NCBI GenBank assembly: GCA_017412405.1
Contig: JAFPYB010000122.1
Span: forward strand, 1 to 39,998
Reading direction: 5' to 3'
From: Treponema sp.
GTDB lineage: Bacteria; Spirochaetota; Spirochaetia; Treponematales; Treponemataceae
Length of the DNA: 39,998 nt
Positions 23,691 through 32,281 of this stretch are shown one piece after another. The notes under the pieces are model-generated. The model had not been told where the DNA came from and did no database searches. It saw nothing but the letters and a program-made list of their open reading frames with translations. The position numbers were made by a program, and so were the translations under genes. Within the stretch, counting starts at the first letter, position 1. The number at the start of each line of letters is the position of its first letter.

Positions 23691-23887
23691 AAATCGTGTT
23701 GTGTAGTCTACAAGTCCAAATCCTTTGGCAAAACGGGTGCAAAACTATCCAAAATCTCCAAATGAATTTGAAAATTTTTCGTATTAGCCTTAAAATGAAT
23801 TATCACGCTTCGTGCAAAAAATACAACATGAAAGAGCCATGTTCACGAACTGGTTTTATGTGCATTTTCGGTTGGTGTTTTTTGCAC
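23685..23887. repeat. GTGCAAAA motifs in the gap beside the restriction-modification operon
   Basis: GTGCAAAA occurs at 23685, 23737 and 23812, and its reverse complement TTTTGCAC at 23880-23887, within about 200 AT-rich bases. The first copy covers the -35 box of the methylase promoter. They may be sites for a regulator or chance in AT-rich DNA. No convincing gene is seen in the gap (23650-23912). Confidence 0.35.
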
Positions 23888-23912
23888 GTTGGGCAGACAT
23901 TTTGAGGGCACT

Positions 23913-24818
23913 ATGGGAAATTCAATCCGTGAGAAATATGGTGATATGTTCGAGGCGTTGAAAAATGCTTCGGTCGCCGCCGCAAAAATAGACGAGACAA
24001 ATGTATATCAAAAGGCGAATCCAGTGACGCGGAAAATGATGGACAAGCTCATAAGCGACAACATGCTTCCTGGGAGCCGCCTTGAGGGAAAGGAAAATTT
24101 CAGGCAGTTCCTTGATTTGGTCAATTCGGGAAAGCACGGGCTTATTCTCATGGAGCATTATTCCAATGCAGACCTTCCGGCTCTCTTCTATCTTCTTGAG
24201 CATGATTTTGGCGAGGAGGGGAAGGATTTGGCTTCCCGCATCGTCGCAATCGCGGGCATGAAGCTGAACGAGGCGAATCCCTTCGTGCGGGCGTTCGCCG
24301 AGGCGTTCACCCGCGTCGTCATATATCCAACGCGCTCGCTCAACAAGGCCGAGGAAAAGGCTGTGAGCGAGGAGGAAAAGAAGCAGGAGGAGAAGCGGGC
24401 GCACACCATAAACCTTGCCGCCATGCGCGCAATGGACAAGTGCAAGCGAAACGGCGAGGTCATCCTTGTGTTCCCTGCCGGAACCCGCTACCGCCCGGGG
24501 CATCCCGAGACCAAGCGCGGGCTTCGTGAAATCGACTCGTACCTCAGGATGTTCGATGTGGCCATCCTGGTCACGATAAACGGAACCTGTCTCAAAATCG
24601 ACATGAACAACCCGGACGATATGCTCTCCGACATACTGGAGCCTGCCGTGCAGATTTTTGCGGCAAGCCCGGTCATCGAGTGCAAATCGTTCCGCAAGGA
24701 ATATATGGCAACATTGGATGAAACGTGCGAAGATCCAAAACAGGCCATAATCGATCATCTCATGGAAAAATTCGACGAGCAGCACAAAGAAATAGAGCAT
24801 CATGGAAGACTTCACTGA
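23913..24818 (+). CDS. glycerol-3-phosphate 1-O-acyltransferase-like protein
   Basis: 301 residues from ATG at 23913, with GAGGG 4 bases upstream; it starts MGNSIREKYG. It has the acyltransferase motif H-x4-D as H82-YSNA-D87 within LMEHYSNADLPAL and the second block VFPAGTRYRPGHPETKRGL (residues 186-204). The region between is rich in charged residues (EEKAVSEEEKKQEEKR). The short length and motif order resemble the soluble plant/Chlamydia-type GPAT rather than the 800-residue PlsB. It would acylate position 1 of glycerol-3-phosphate, the first step of phospholipid synthesis, at the inner face of the membrane. The next gene overlaps its end by 17 bases, so they are translated together. Confidence 0.85.
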   Translation: MGNSIREKYGDMFEALKNASVAAAKIDETNVYQKANPVTRKMMDKLISDNMLPGSRLEGKENFRQFLDLVNSGKHGLILMEHYSNADLPALFYLLEHDFGEEGKDLASRIVAIAGMKLNEANPFVRAFAEAFTRVVIYPTRSLNKAEEKAVSEEEKKQEEKRAHTINLAAMRAMDKCKRNGEVILVFPAGTRYRPGHPETKRGLREIDSYLRMFDVAILVTINGTCLKIDMNNPDDMLSDILEPAVQIFAASPVIECKSFRKEYMATLDETCEDPKQAIIDHLMEKFDEQHKEIEHHGRLH

Positions 24819-25485
24819 GCCGTTGTGCATTGACTTTTCGTATGATATAAATCTTCTCGTTCACGATGTGCTGAAAAACACGATTTCAACCGCAATTGAG
24901 GGGCAAATCGCAAAAATGCCGACGCAGCACCAGACGATGATTCCAAAACAGATTATGCTTGAGAACATTCTGGCATACAATTTGGACATTTTGGAAGATC
25001 AGTGCTACATTACTACTGGAGCCGACGGAAAGCTGTTTTTGTGCGGCCCGTGGTTGCTCCGCCCGGTTCTGTGCGACGGAAAAAGCATAACGATGATGGA
25101 TTATCTAAAATTCCACCTGACTTTTGACGATGTGGAGTTTCTTCCCCATCGGAACGCAATCGAATTCCGCAAACGGCACTGGGGTCCCAGGAGCGAGGTG
25201 CATTCGTCGTATAATGTGCCTCGGGCTGCAAAAATCGATATGTTCAGGGAGAACGAGCAAATGGAGAAAATGAGGACACCTATGCAGGAAGAAATGATGA
25301 AGCAGAATGCCGCCGCCGCAGCTCACGCAAAAAAGAGCATGGAGGATTTGGTTCAGGAAATATCCGAGGATGATTTTGAGGAGCAGCTTGAGCCGCTGGA
25401 AGCCCTTCCCGAGGAAGAGCCGAAGGTGACGGAAAAACAGAAGCAGATGCTCGACCAGCTTGTTGATTCCGTCCTTGAAAAATAG
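24802..25485 (+). CDS. unknown protein translationally coupled to the acyltransferase
   Basis: 227 residues; I do not recognise the family. It begins inside the last codons of the acyltransferase gene (17-base overlap), the usual sign of coupling. No signal peptide or membrane helix is seen. Residues ~1-150 look folded (for example DINLLVHDVLKNTI, LFLCGPWLLRPVLCDGKS, FHLTFDDVEFLPHRNAIEF). From about 150 on the protein is a charged, Met/Glu/Ala-rich helical tail (MEKMRTPMQEEMMKQNAAA, then acidic) that may be a coiled coil. Context points to a partner or regulator of the acyltransferase in lipid synthesis (inference only). Confidence 0.75.
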   Translation: MEDFTEPLCIDFSYDINLLVHDVLKNTISTAIEGQIAKMPTQHQTMIPKQIMLENILAYNLDILEDQCYITTGADGKLFLCGPWLLRPVLCDGKSITMMDYLKFHLTFDDVEFLPHRNAIEFRKRHWGPRSEVHSSYNVPRAAKIDMFRENEQMEKMRTPMQEEMMKQNAAAAAHAKKSMEDLVQEISEDDFEEQLEPLEALPEEEPKVTEKQKQMLDQLVDSVLEK

Positions 25486-25537
25486 GGGGGCGGAAACTGG
25501 CAGCTTCAAGCTGCGCGGTTTCCCCTCCAGATTTTTT
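25485..25537 (+). terminator. strong terminator between convergent genes
   Basis: A long GC-rich hairpin (GGGGCGGAAAC-x-GCAGC arm against GCTGC-x-GGTTTCCCC) is followed by ATTTTTT. The T-run ends at the stop codon of the SEC-C gene, and the stem could also serve that minus-strand gene. Confidence 0.8.
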
Positions 25538-26036
25538 ATGCGCCGCAGCACTTCTTGTATTTTTTTCCGCTTCCGCAGGGGCAAGGATCGTTTCTTCCGA
25601 TTTTTGCACCCTCGCGGACAACTGTCATTGGCTTTACGTTGCCCACCGAGTACATCCATTCGCCGTTGATTTTCTTGAACAGACCGATTTCGTGGTGGAT
25701 GTCGCGGAATCCTTTCTTGTCGGTGTATGTTGCCTCAAATTCAACGAGACCTTCCTCGTCGTTCTCGCCGCCTTTTTCGGTGCGGAGGATTTTGAGACCG
25801 TGCCATGTTGATGTCTTGGACCATTCCTCCGTCGCTTTCTTGTCGATTTCGGCGATTTTCTCGCCCTCTTCGCATGAGTTGATGATGAAATCAATCTCCT
25901 GCTTCTCGTATGCGGAATAGCGCGCTCTCATCAAACGTTCTGCTGTTGGTGCTTTTGTTGTTCCCTTGATGATTCCTTCGCAGCAGTCGGCATATGCAAG
26001 TCCTGAGCCGCATGGACAAAGGTTTTTTTCGGACAT
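25536..26036 (-). CDS. YchJ-like protein with two SEC-C zinc motifs
   Basis: 166 residues, cytoplasmic; AGGAGA precedes the ATG. SEC-C motifs stand at both ends: [13 protein letters not shown] (about residues 7-19) and [15 protein letters not shown] near the C-terminus. The middle is the UPF0225/YchJ (NTF2-like) domain: [45 protein letters not shown] and [17 protein letters not shown]. Each CxCx(7-10)CC cluster binds zinc. The SEC-C motif of SecA contacts SecB and ribosomes, but the role of YchJ is not known. The gene has its own promoter and a leader of about 145 bases. Confidence 0.92.
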   Translation of the reverse strand: MSEKNLCPCGSGLAYADCCEGIIKGTTKAPTAERLMRARYSAYEKQEIDFIINSCEEGEKIAEIDKKATEEWSKTSTWHGLKILRTEKGGENDEEGLVEFEATYTDKKGFRDIHHEIGLFKKINGEWMYSVGNVKPMTVVREGAKIGRNDPCPCGSGKKYKKCCGA

Positions 26037-26187
26037 ATAAGTTCTCCTATATAATGTTCTGATTCTGTTTCAGATCTTTTTCTGTTTGAAACTTCATCTC
26101 CCGTGATTTTGCATGGCTGTGGCCCGAAAACTGCAGGAGATTGGATTTGTCAAACCTGTTCGCAAACCGAAGTTTCCGGACAAGTCT

Positions 26188-26217
26188 ATTATACTGGATA
26201 TGCTGTTTTTTTTTCAA
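26188..26217 (-). promoter_or_regulatory. promoter of the YchJ-like gene
   Basis: Minus-strand TTGAAA (26217-26212), 18 bases, then a perfect TATAAT (26193-26188). It gives a leader of roughly 145 bases before the ATG at 26036. That leader holds a possible 16-codon ORF ([16 protein letters not shown]) ending right at the ribosome site, which may be chance. Confidence 0.6.
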
Positions 26218-26273
26218 TCGAACATTGTGCGGCTTTGTGAACAAAAATCGTGCAATATGATAGAATCTGAGTC

Positions 26274-27638
26274 ATGTACATTGTTTCAAAAAAGTCGAAG
26301 CTGTCTGGGCGCATTTGCGTTCCAGGCTCAAAGTCCCATACAATCCGCGCGTTGATTCTCGCCACGCTTGCCGAGGGAACGTCGCGCATAAAAAATCCGC
26401 TTCCCAGCGCGGACTGCCTTTCCACGGCCGCCGCCGTCCCGCTCATCGGCGCGGAGGTTGACCTGTCCCTTGGCGTTGAGGGCGAGCCCGGCACGGAATG
26501 GGTGGTGCACGGCGCGGGCGGGCGCATCCATATCCCGGACGATGTGGTGGATGTGGGAAACTCAGGCTCGCTCCTGTATTTTCTCTCCCCGATTTGCGCC
26601 ACGTTCCAGGGGGCGAGCGTTTTCACTGGCGATGAGTCCATCCGCTCCCGCCCGGTTCAGCATGTCGTTGACGCATTGCGCCAGCTTGGCTCTGACTCCT
26701 TCGTGACGTGCCCAGGAAAGAACGGCTGCCCAATGGTGGTGCGTGGGCCTGTTTCCGGCGGAAGGGTGCGCACGGAAGGTGAAATATCAAGCCAGTATGT
26801 TAGCGGCCTCATGATGGCTGGAATCCGCATGGAAGACGGCATAACCATAGAGCTTTCAAACCCTAAGGAAACGCCCTATCTCACAATGACGCAGAAGTGG
26901 CTTGAGAAAGTTGGCGTGGAATGTGAGGTTTCTGATGATTTCAAGCGCATTTCTGTCAGGCCGAAAAACGTCATAGAAGCGTTCGACACCGTTGTTCCCA
27001 GCGACTGGGAGGCGGTGGCGTTCCCCCTTGTCGCCGCCCTCATTGCGGAAGAAAGCAGCATTGTCATTGAGAACATAGACGGTAGCGGTACCCAGGGCGA
27101 CGACAAAATTGTTGATGTGCTCAGGTCAATCGGCGGAAAGATTGTTTGGGACAAGGAGGCTGGAACGCTCACGGTGTCGTCGTCGCGCCTTTCAACAAAG
27201 TCGTTGCCGAACGGCGAACTGCGCGTGGCCCTTTCCCCGTTCCCGGACGCGGTGTGCGCCCTTGCGGTGGCGGCGTGCTTCACCGAAGGAACTACAGTCC
27301 TTGAGGATGCCGCAGTGTGCAGGCGTAAGGAGACCGACCGCCTCAAGGTGCTGACGGCGGAGCTTTCAAAGCTGGGCGCGCAAGTGGAGGAGGGCGAGGA
27401 CTTCCTCATAATCCGCGGACATTCTCCTGTCCTTGAGGACGGCTCCGAAAATCCTGAGTTTTCTCTCCACGGAGGCGAGGTGGAAAGCTACCACGACCAC
27501 CGCATGGCAATGTCCCTTGCCGTTCTGGGGCTGGGGCTTCCGTCTGGAACCGTGGACGTGAAGGATGCGGAATGTTGCAAGGTGAGCTTCCCGAATTTTT
27601 TTGACGTGATGAAAGAAATCCACGCGAATTTTGAATGA
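26274..27638 (+). CDS. aroA: EPSP synthase (3-phosphoshikimate 1-carboxyvinyltransferase), divergent
   Basis: 454 residues. Conserved parts are PGSKSHTIRAL (Lys and Arg of the substrate site), DESIRSRPVQHVVDALRQLG, SSQYVSGLMMAG, the RRKETDRLKVL block and SYHDHRMAMSLAVLG. It joins shikimate-3-phosphate and PEP in aromatic amino acid synthesis. Two sites deviate. The usual GNAGTAxRPL loop is VGNSGSLLYFL. Near the C-terminus the Lys expected just before S/T-FP (Lys411 in E. coli) is displaced by one (CCKVSFP, Lys436-Val437). Residue pattern otherwise supports an active enzyme or a close paralogue. The ATG has a TAGAAT box 7 bases upstream and no ribosome site. The patatin gene overlaps the stop by ATGA. 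Confidence 0.9.
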   Translation: MYIVSKKSKLSGRICVPGSKSHTIRALILATLAEGTSRIKNPLPSADCLSTAAAVPLIGAEVDLSLGVEGEPGTEWVVHGAGGRIHIPDDVVDVGNSGSLLYFLSPICATFQGASVFTGDESIRSRPVQHVVDALRQLGSDSFVTCPGKNGCPMVVRGPVSGGRVRTEGEISSQYVSGLMMAGIRMEDGITIELSNPKETPYLTMTQKWLEKVGVECEVSDDFKRISVRPKNVIEAFDTVVPSDWEAVAFPLVAALIAEESSIVIENIDGSGTQGDDKIVDVLRSIGGKIVWDKEAGTLTVSSSRLSTKSLPNGELRVALSPFPDAVCALAVAACFTEGTTVLEDAAVCRRKETDRLKVLTAELSKLGAQVEEGEDFLIIRGHSPVLEDGSENPEFSLHGGEVESYHDHRMAMSLAVLGLGLPSGTVDVKDAECCKVSFPNFFDVMKEIHANFE

Positions 27639-29077
27639 ACAAAAAATCTGCCCGTCTTTTTTTACTGATTCTTCTCGGTTTCGCGCTTTTTTTCTCGTCC
27701 TGCCTTTCCACCCCTGATTCGTCTGGAAAAGACGATGGCGAAAAAAAAGCCGTGGGGCAGAAGATTTCCTCCCTTTCGTCCTTGTGGGGCGTGTGGAGGT
27801 TCTCGGGGCTAATCGGGGGCGAGCCAATGAGTTTCCTTGAGTATCCGTTTTCAGCGAAGAAAAACGATGATGAGTCCCGCACATTTTTCAAGTTTTCCTC
27901 CGAATTGCGGGACGACACCGGCTTGTGGGCTGCGTTCGCGGCGGAAAAGGGGATGAGCCTTTCCGAGGTGTGGCAAAAACGCAGCACCTACCTGAACGAC
28001 TTGTACGGAGCCGGCTCAATTCCCGCCTGCGACGAAAACGGCTCGGAGCGGGGCGTGAAGGTCTTCTACGACGAGGAGCGCATTTGCTTCCAGTCCTTCG
28101 TCCTTGTCCCTGAGAACATCATGATGCAGAACATCGACTGCTTTCTTGTCTCCGCCGACGACATGGGCGTTTGGCTTGACGACGGGGCTGTGTTCTTGTT
28201 TTATTCCTCCTTTGACAAGCCGTCCGTGGAGAAAAAATGTTCCCACGGCGTGGGTCTTGTCCTTTCCGGCGGCGGAGGAAAGGGCGCGTACGAGGTTGGC
28301 GTGTGGAAGGCGCTCATTGATTTTGGAGTCGCTTCCCGTGTCACGGCGTTTTCAGGTTCCAGCGTGGGCGGATTGAATGCTGCCCTGTTCGCCACATCCG
28401 ATTTCGACTACATTGACGATTTGTGGCGGAACGTTGTTCCCAGCGAGCTTGTGACCGAGAAGGAGCTTATTTCTCAGGAAGGTCTCAAAAAAATCATCGA
28501 TTCCATGAGTTTTTCGTCACTCCAAGAAAAAAAATCGCCGGCTGTTTTTGTCACGGCTGTTAGGAACAACAACCTTGCGCTCAAATTCATCGGGAATGTG
28601 ATTTCGTCCTTGCCCGGCCGATATGCGACGCGGTTTTTGCTCAACGAGGAGGCGGATGCTGAGCAAATCAGGAAAAAGCTCCTTGCAACGTCGGCGTTCC
28701 CCGTGTTCACGCAGCCGATTTTGCTTTCCGACGGCTACAAGTACATTGACGGCGGGGCGGAGGAGTTCGGCGGGGACAACACGCCCATCGACCCGATTGT
28801 TGACAATTTTGACGAAATAACGGACATAATCGTGGTGTATTTGAGCAGTACGCCGGAGCGGAGAATCAAGAAAATCAACTACGACACAAAATTCATCGCC
28901 GAAGTGATTCCCACTATTGATTTGGGGGATTTGTTCGAGGGTACGATGAATTTTGATTCTGATAGAATCCGGTTGCTCATTGACCAAGGCTACCGCGACA
29001 TGTCAAAAATCCTCAGGGACGAGCTGGGGCTTTTTCCCGTGAGCCGCTTTTGGATTGACGGGAGCGGCTCGCGCTAG
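27635..29077 (+). CDS. patatin-like phospholipase lipoprotein
   Basis: 480 residues. The start overlaps the aroA stop (ATGA). The signal peptide MNKKSARLFLLILLGFALF ends at the lipobox FFSSC, so the protein is lipid-anchored. Residues ~25-205 form an unrecognised N-terminal domain (LWGVWRFSGLIGGEPMSF and following). The patatin domain follows: oxyanion loop LSGGGGKGAYEVG (about 211), nucleophile elbow GSSVGGLNAALF (Ser about 242), and the Asp dyad partner in YIDGGAEEF (Asp about 372). It should cleave acyl chains from phospholipids, at the periplasmic or outer surface. Coupling to aroA has no evident functional meaning. The final TAG overlaps the cobB stop on the other strand inside one CTAG. 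Confidence 0.9.
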   Translation: MNKKSARLFLLILLGFALFFSSCLSTPDSSGKDDGEKKAVGQKISSLSSLWGVWRFSGLIGGEPMSFLEYPFSAKKNDDESRTFFKFSSELRDDTGLWAAFAAEKGMSLSEVWQKRSTYLNDLYGAGSIPACDENGSERGVKVFYDEERICFQSFVLVPENIMMQNIDCFLVSADDMGVWLDDGAVFLFYSSFDKPSVEKKCSHGVGLVLSGGGGKGAYEVGVWKALIDFGVASRVTAFSGSSVGGLNAALFATSDFDYIDDLWRNVVPSELVTEKELISQEGLKKIIDSMSFSSLQEKKSPAVFVTAVRNNNLALKFIGNVISSLPGRYATRFLLNEEADAEQIRKKLLATSAFPVFTQPILLSDGYKYIDGGAEEFGGDNTPIDPIVDNFDEITDIIVVYLSSTPERRIKKINYDTKFIAEVIPTIDLGDLFEGTMNFDSDRIRLLIDQGYRDMSKILRDELGLFPVSRFWIDGSGSR

Positions 29078-29820
29078 ACGGAGAGCGCACCGAACACTTT
29101 TCCGAGGGAGTCGTGTATTACCAGCTCGCAGCTTGCGTCGGCTGCGGTCTCGCTCTTGTTTATCATGACGAGGTGCTTTCCCCGGAAATACCTTATGAAT
29201 CCTGCGGCTGGGTAGACGACGAGGGACGTTCCCCCGATGATTAGCGTGTCCGCCTCGGAAATTGCTTTGAGCGCACCGTTCACCACGTCGTCGTCAAGCC
29301 CCTCCTCGTAGAGGACAACATCGGGTTTTACGATGCCGCCGCATTTTGTGCAGCGCGGGATTTTTTCATCCGTGTTTTCGCTTTCCGCAATGAAGTCAAT
29401 GCCGTAGGGCGCGTGACAATCCATGCAGAAATTGCGCAGCGTGCTTCCGTGCAGCTCGAACACCCGGCGGCTTCCCGCCATTTGGTGCAGGCCGTCTATG
29501 TTCTGGGTGACTACGGCGCGCAGCTTCCCTTTTGCCTCAAGCTCCGCAAGGCGCGTGTGCGTTATGTTCGGCTTCACGTCCTTGATGATGAGCTTTTTGC
29601 GGTAGAAGCGGTAGAATTCTTTCGGGTCGCGGTCAAAAAACGAGCGGGAAATGATTTCTTCGGGCGGGTACTTCCACTCCTGGTTGTACAGCCCGTCACG
29701 GCTCCTGAAATCAGGAATGCCGCTTTCGGTTGAGACTCCCGCCCCGCCAAAGAACACGATGGCAGATGTCCCATCGATTATCTGCTGCAATTTCTTCACT
29801 TTTTCGTCAAATTCTTCCAT
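29074..29820 (-). CDS. cobB: Sir2-family NAD-dependent protein deacylase (sirtuin)
   Basis: 248 residues, AGGAGG 8 bases before ATG. All sirtuin motifs are present: [25 protein letters not shown], catalytic His in ELHGS, the zinc site CMDC/CTKC (the second pair about 35 residues later), [12 protein letters not shown] and the closing MINKSE. It removes acetyl or other acyl groups from lysines using NAD+, in the cytoplasm. It lies 79 bases downstream of cheW on the same strand, so read-through from the chemoreceptor operon is possible. It converges with the patatin gene, stop codons overlapping. Confidence 0.95.
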   Translation of the reverse strand: MEEFDEKVKKLQQIIDGTSAIVFFGGAGVSTESGIPDFRSRDGLYNQEWKYPPEEIISRSFFDRDPKEFYRFYRKKLIIKDVKPNITHTRLAELEAKGKLRAVVTQNIDGLHQMAGSRRVFELHGSTLRNFCMDCHAPYGIDFIAESENTDEKIPRCTKCGGIVKPDVVLYEEGLDDDVVNGALKAISEADTLIIGGTSLVVYPAAGFIRYFRGKHLVMINKSETAADASCELVIHDSLGKVFGALSV

Positions 29821-29899
29821 AAAAATATCCTCCTGTTTGTGGCCGGGCTTGTGTGGAAAATCTGTTTTCCTTGCAAGACGGCAGTTCTTTCTGGCATGG

Positions 29900-30409
29900 C
29901 TATTTTGCTGCTCCCAAGTCCCGCTGCAGGATAAGCTCGAAGGTGTCCGTGTTCAGCGCGGGAATTTCCTCGCCCTTGTAGTCGAACGTTCCCAAAAACA
30001 GGCCATCCTCGTCGTTGTTGGCGATGGTGTGCAGCTCCGTGTCCTCAATCTCGTGGAAAAAGAGGATGTCCGAAATGTGCAGCGAGATTTGGTCGTCGTC
30101 GCGCTTTAAAAGCAGGAACAGCGGCTCCTTTGGGACTGTCTCGTTCCCGCTTTCCATGAGGGGAATCGGGTTCAGCACCGTGAACGGGTCCCCGCGCCTG
30201 TTTATGACACCCTCGATGTACGACGGCAGGAACGGCAGCTTGTAAACAGCCACGTCCCTGATGATTTCCCGCACCGCGCTGGACTGTATGGCGTATTTTT
30301 TTGAGCAGATGCTGAACACGAGCCAGTTCGTCTTTGGAACGTCCTCTGTCTTTTCATCTCGCCCCTCGGCGGAAATTTCCTCGATGCGCTTTACGATTTC
30401 TTCATTCAT
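29900..30409 (-). CDS. cheW: CheW-like chemotaxis coupling protein
   Basis: 169 residues from ATG at 30409, which overlaps the receptor stop (ATGA) and has GGAGAG upstream. It is a single CheW domain: NWLVFSICSKKYAIQSSAVREI, then LPFLPSYIEGVINRRGDPFTVLNPI with the canonical GVINRRG, and ISLHISDILFFHEIEDTELH. The first ~25 residues are a charged extension. CheW links receptors to the CheA kinase at the membrane. Translational coupling to the receptor just upstream suggests a dedicated adaptor for that receptor rather than the general cheW of the main chemotaxis operon. Confidence 0.93.
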   Translation of the reverse strand: MNEEIVKRIEEISAEGRDEKTEDVPKTNWLVFSICSKKYAIQSSAVREIIRDVAVYKLPFLPSYIEGVINRRGDPFTVLNPIPLMESGNETVPKEPLFLLLKRDDDQISLHISDILFFHEIEDTELHTIANNDEDGLFLGTFDYKGEEIPALNTDTFELILQRDLGAAK

Positions 30410-32163
30410 GATTTCTCTCCGCCGTCCTTTCCCTTTTCGTTCAGCTCCTCCGCGATTTCCTGCACGTTCTGCGCCGCACATGAAATGCTTTCCGTCGCCT
30501 GCGTGAAGTTGTCAACGCCCACGGCAATCTGCTTGAGCGTGATGAGAATCTGCTCCGAGGCGAGCGTCTGCTGCTGGATTATGGTTGTGATTGCGCCTGC
30601 GCTTTCCACCGTGATTTCGGACGCGTTCTTTATGCTCTCGAACTTTGACTCAAGCTCCTGTGCCTGCTGGCAGCCCTCGTTGATTTTTTCGGTTCCGCTC
30701 TCGGAGGCGAGGATGAGGCTGTCGGAGCTTTGCTGTATTTCGTTGATTTTTTCCTTGATTTCCTTCGTGCCGTCGATGATTCCGTCGGCAAGTCGGCGTA
30801 TTTCCGTGGCGACGATGTGGAAATTCTTTCCTGCCTCGCCTGCGCTCGAAACCTCAAGCTCCGCGTTGAACGCGATGATTTTTGCCTGGTCCGCCACCGA
30901 GTTGATGAGAGACACAATGTCCCAGATGTTCTCGATTTTCTTTCCGAGGGATTTTATGCCGTCAATCGTGTGCTGGTTCGCATCAAAAATCTCCCGCAGC
31001 TTGGCAATGCTGTTTTGGAGGGAAGCGACACCAGAGTTCACGTCGTCGGATGTTTTCTTTGCGATTGAGTTCACATCCTTGATTTTCTTGGATATGTTCT
31101 CCGCAAGCTCGTTCGTGTCCTCCATTGTGGCGACGATTTCCTTGACCGCCGCGCTCTGGTCCTGGCTTGTGGCGGCATTCTCCTTTGCTGCCACGGCAAG
31201 GTTCTGTGTTTCCCCGTAGAGCTTGTCGCCCAGAGCCTTTTCCTTTGAGCGGATTTTTTCCATGTACCACAGGAGGAAAATCGTTGCCGCGATACAGATG
31301 AGCGTCACCAAAATGATTACAAGCGTGACGCTTCGCGCAAAGTACGATGTGAAGTCGGAGGTGAGCCCCTCGGTGACGAGGTACCATGGCGTGAAGCTGA
31401 TTCTCTTGACCGCGTAGAATTTGTTCTTTATGACGATGGCCTTTGACGCTTTCACATAGTCTTCCTGCGTCATGTTCCCAAGCTGTATGTCGGAGTCCTC
31501 GAAGTAGTTTCCCTCAAGAACGTCCGATTCGTCTTTTGTGGCAAGGTAGCGGCCTGTAACGTCAATCATGCTGATGGTGGATTTTTCCGTTAGCTTCGTG
31601 CCTTTTGCAATCTTGCTGAACACGGACAAGTCCATGTCGAAGGCGCACACCCCTATGAGCTTCCCGTCCTGCGTCTTGACGGCGCGGGAGATGGTGACAC
31701 ATTTTTTCTTGGAGTCCGTGTTGAACGCGAAAATCCGTTCCGCATTCACAGCGTCCTTGAACCACGGCTTGTCGAACTGGTTGAAGTCCCCGGGAATCTC
31801 GGTGTCGTCGCTCATAATCATGTAGCCCCCTGATGAGAGCGGGGTGGCGGTGACATAATAGTATGTCGATACGAAGGAGACTTTCCCAGTGAGCTTGACG
31901 ATTCTGGCAATCGTGTTCCTGTCTGTGGAATCAAGGGCAATGTTCGCGATTATGTTCAAGTTCGCCAGGTCATGGGAGAACAGGCTCGTGACGTGGTTTT
32001 CCACCACCGACAGCACTCCGGATGCCTGATGCTCAATATTCTCGTTGATTATTTTTGTGGTGACGTTTACGAAGAATATGATTGAAAAAAAACCGACCAG
32101 TGCAAGCGGAATGAAACTTGCGATGAAAAGTTTCGGCGAAATTGAGATTTTTTTTAATTTCAT
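30406..32163 (-). CDS. dCache-type methyl-accepting chemotaxis protein with divergent tip
   Basis: 585 residues; AGGAG 6 bases before ATG. Topology is membrane helix (about 10-33), a periplasmic sensor of ~240 residues with dCache features (VSTYYYVTATPLSSGGYMIM, DFNQFDKPWFKDAVNAERIF, ISMIDVTGRYLA), a second membrane helix (about 278-300) and a cytoplasmic coiled coil. The tip differs from standard receptors: instead of QTNLLALNAAIEAARAGE it reads QAKIIAFNAELEVSSAGE, then AGKNFHIVATEIRRLADG. No HAMP domain is obvious between membrane and coil. The neighbouring cheW is coupled to it. It senses a small ligand (class typical for amino or organic acids) and would signal through a dedicated CheW. 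Confidence 0.92.
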   Translation of the reverse strand: MKLKKISISPKLFIASFIPLALVGFFSIIFFVNVTTKIINENIEHQASGVLSVVENHVTSLFSHDLANLNIIANIALDSTDRNTIARIVKLTGKVSFVSTYYYVTATPLSSGGYMIMSDDTEIPGDFNQFDKPWFKDAVNAERIFAFNTDSKKKCVTISRAVKTQDGKLIGVCAFDMDLSVFSKIAKGTKLTEKSTISMIDVTGRYLATKDESDVLEGNYFEDSDIQLGNMTQEDYVKASKAIVIKNKFYAVKRISFTPWYLVTEGLTSDFTSYFARSVTLVIILVTLICIAATIFLLWYMEKIRSKEKALGDKLYGETQNLAVAAKENAATSQDQSAAVKEIVATMEDTNELAENISKKIKDVNSIAKKTSDDVNSGVASLQNSIAKLREIFDANQHTIDGIKSLGKKIENIWDIVSLINSVADQAKIIAFNAELEVSSAGEAGKNFHIVATEIRRLADGIIDGTKEIKEKINEIQQSSDSLILASESGTEKINEGCQQAQELESKFESIKNASEITVESAGAITTIIQQQTLASEQILITLKQIAVGVDNFTQATESISCAAQNVQEIAEELNEKGKDGGEKS

Positions 32164-32191
32164 TTGATTCTCCTACAAAAAACTTACTATA

Positions 32192-32237
32192 ATAATAGAG
32201 GTGTTCTTGAACTTTGTTTTCCGAACACTCCTATTAT
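32192..32237. promoter_or_regulatory. inverted repeat with divergent promoters between the receptor and the BI-1 gene
   Basis: ATAATAGAGGTGTTC (32192-32206) and GAACACTCCTATTAT (32223-32237) are complementary at 13 of 15 positions around a 16-base centre. On the plus strand TTGAAC (32207-32212) and TATTAT (32232-32237) with a 19-base spacer fall within it; on the minus strand a TATAGT/TATTAT box lies at the other edge. A dimeric regulator could control both directions. Confidence 0.45.
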
Positions 32238-32281
32238 AAAGTATAAAGCGAATTTCGTAAAAAAGAAAACAGGAGGATTTT

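Noticed and set aside
23696-23905. 69-codon Cys-rich plus-strand frame in the gap after the restriction-modification operon
   Set aside because: No ribosome site, AT-rich low-complexity DNA and no resemblance to known small proteins.
23922-24830. Minus-strand frame opposite the acyltransferase
   Set aside because: His/Leu/Val-rich shadow of the acyltransferase, which carries the HxxxxD and FPxGTR motifs.
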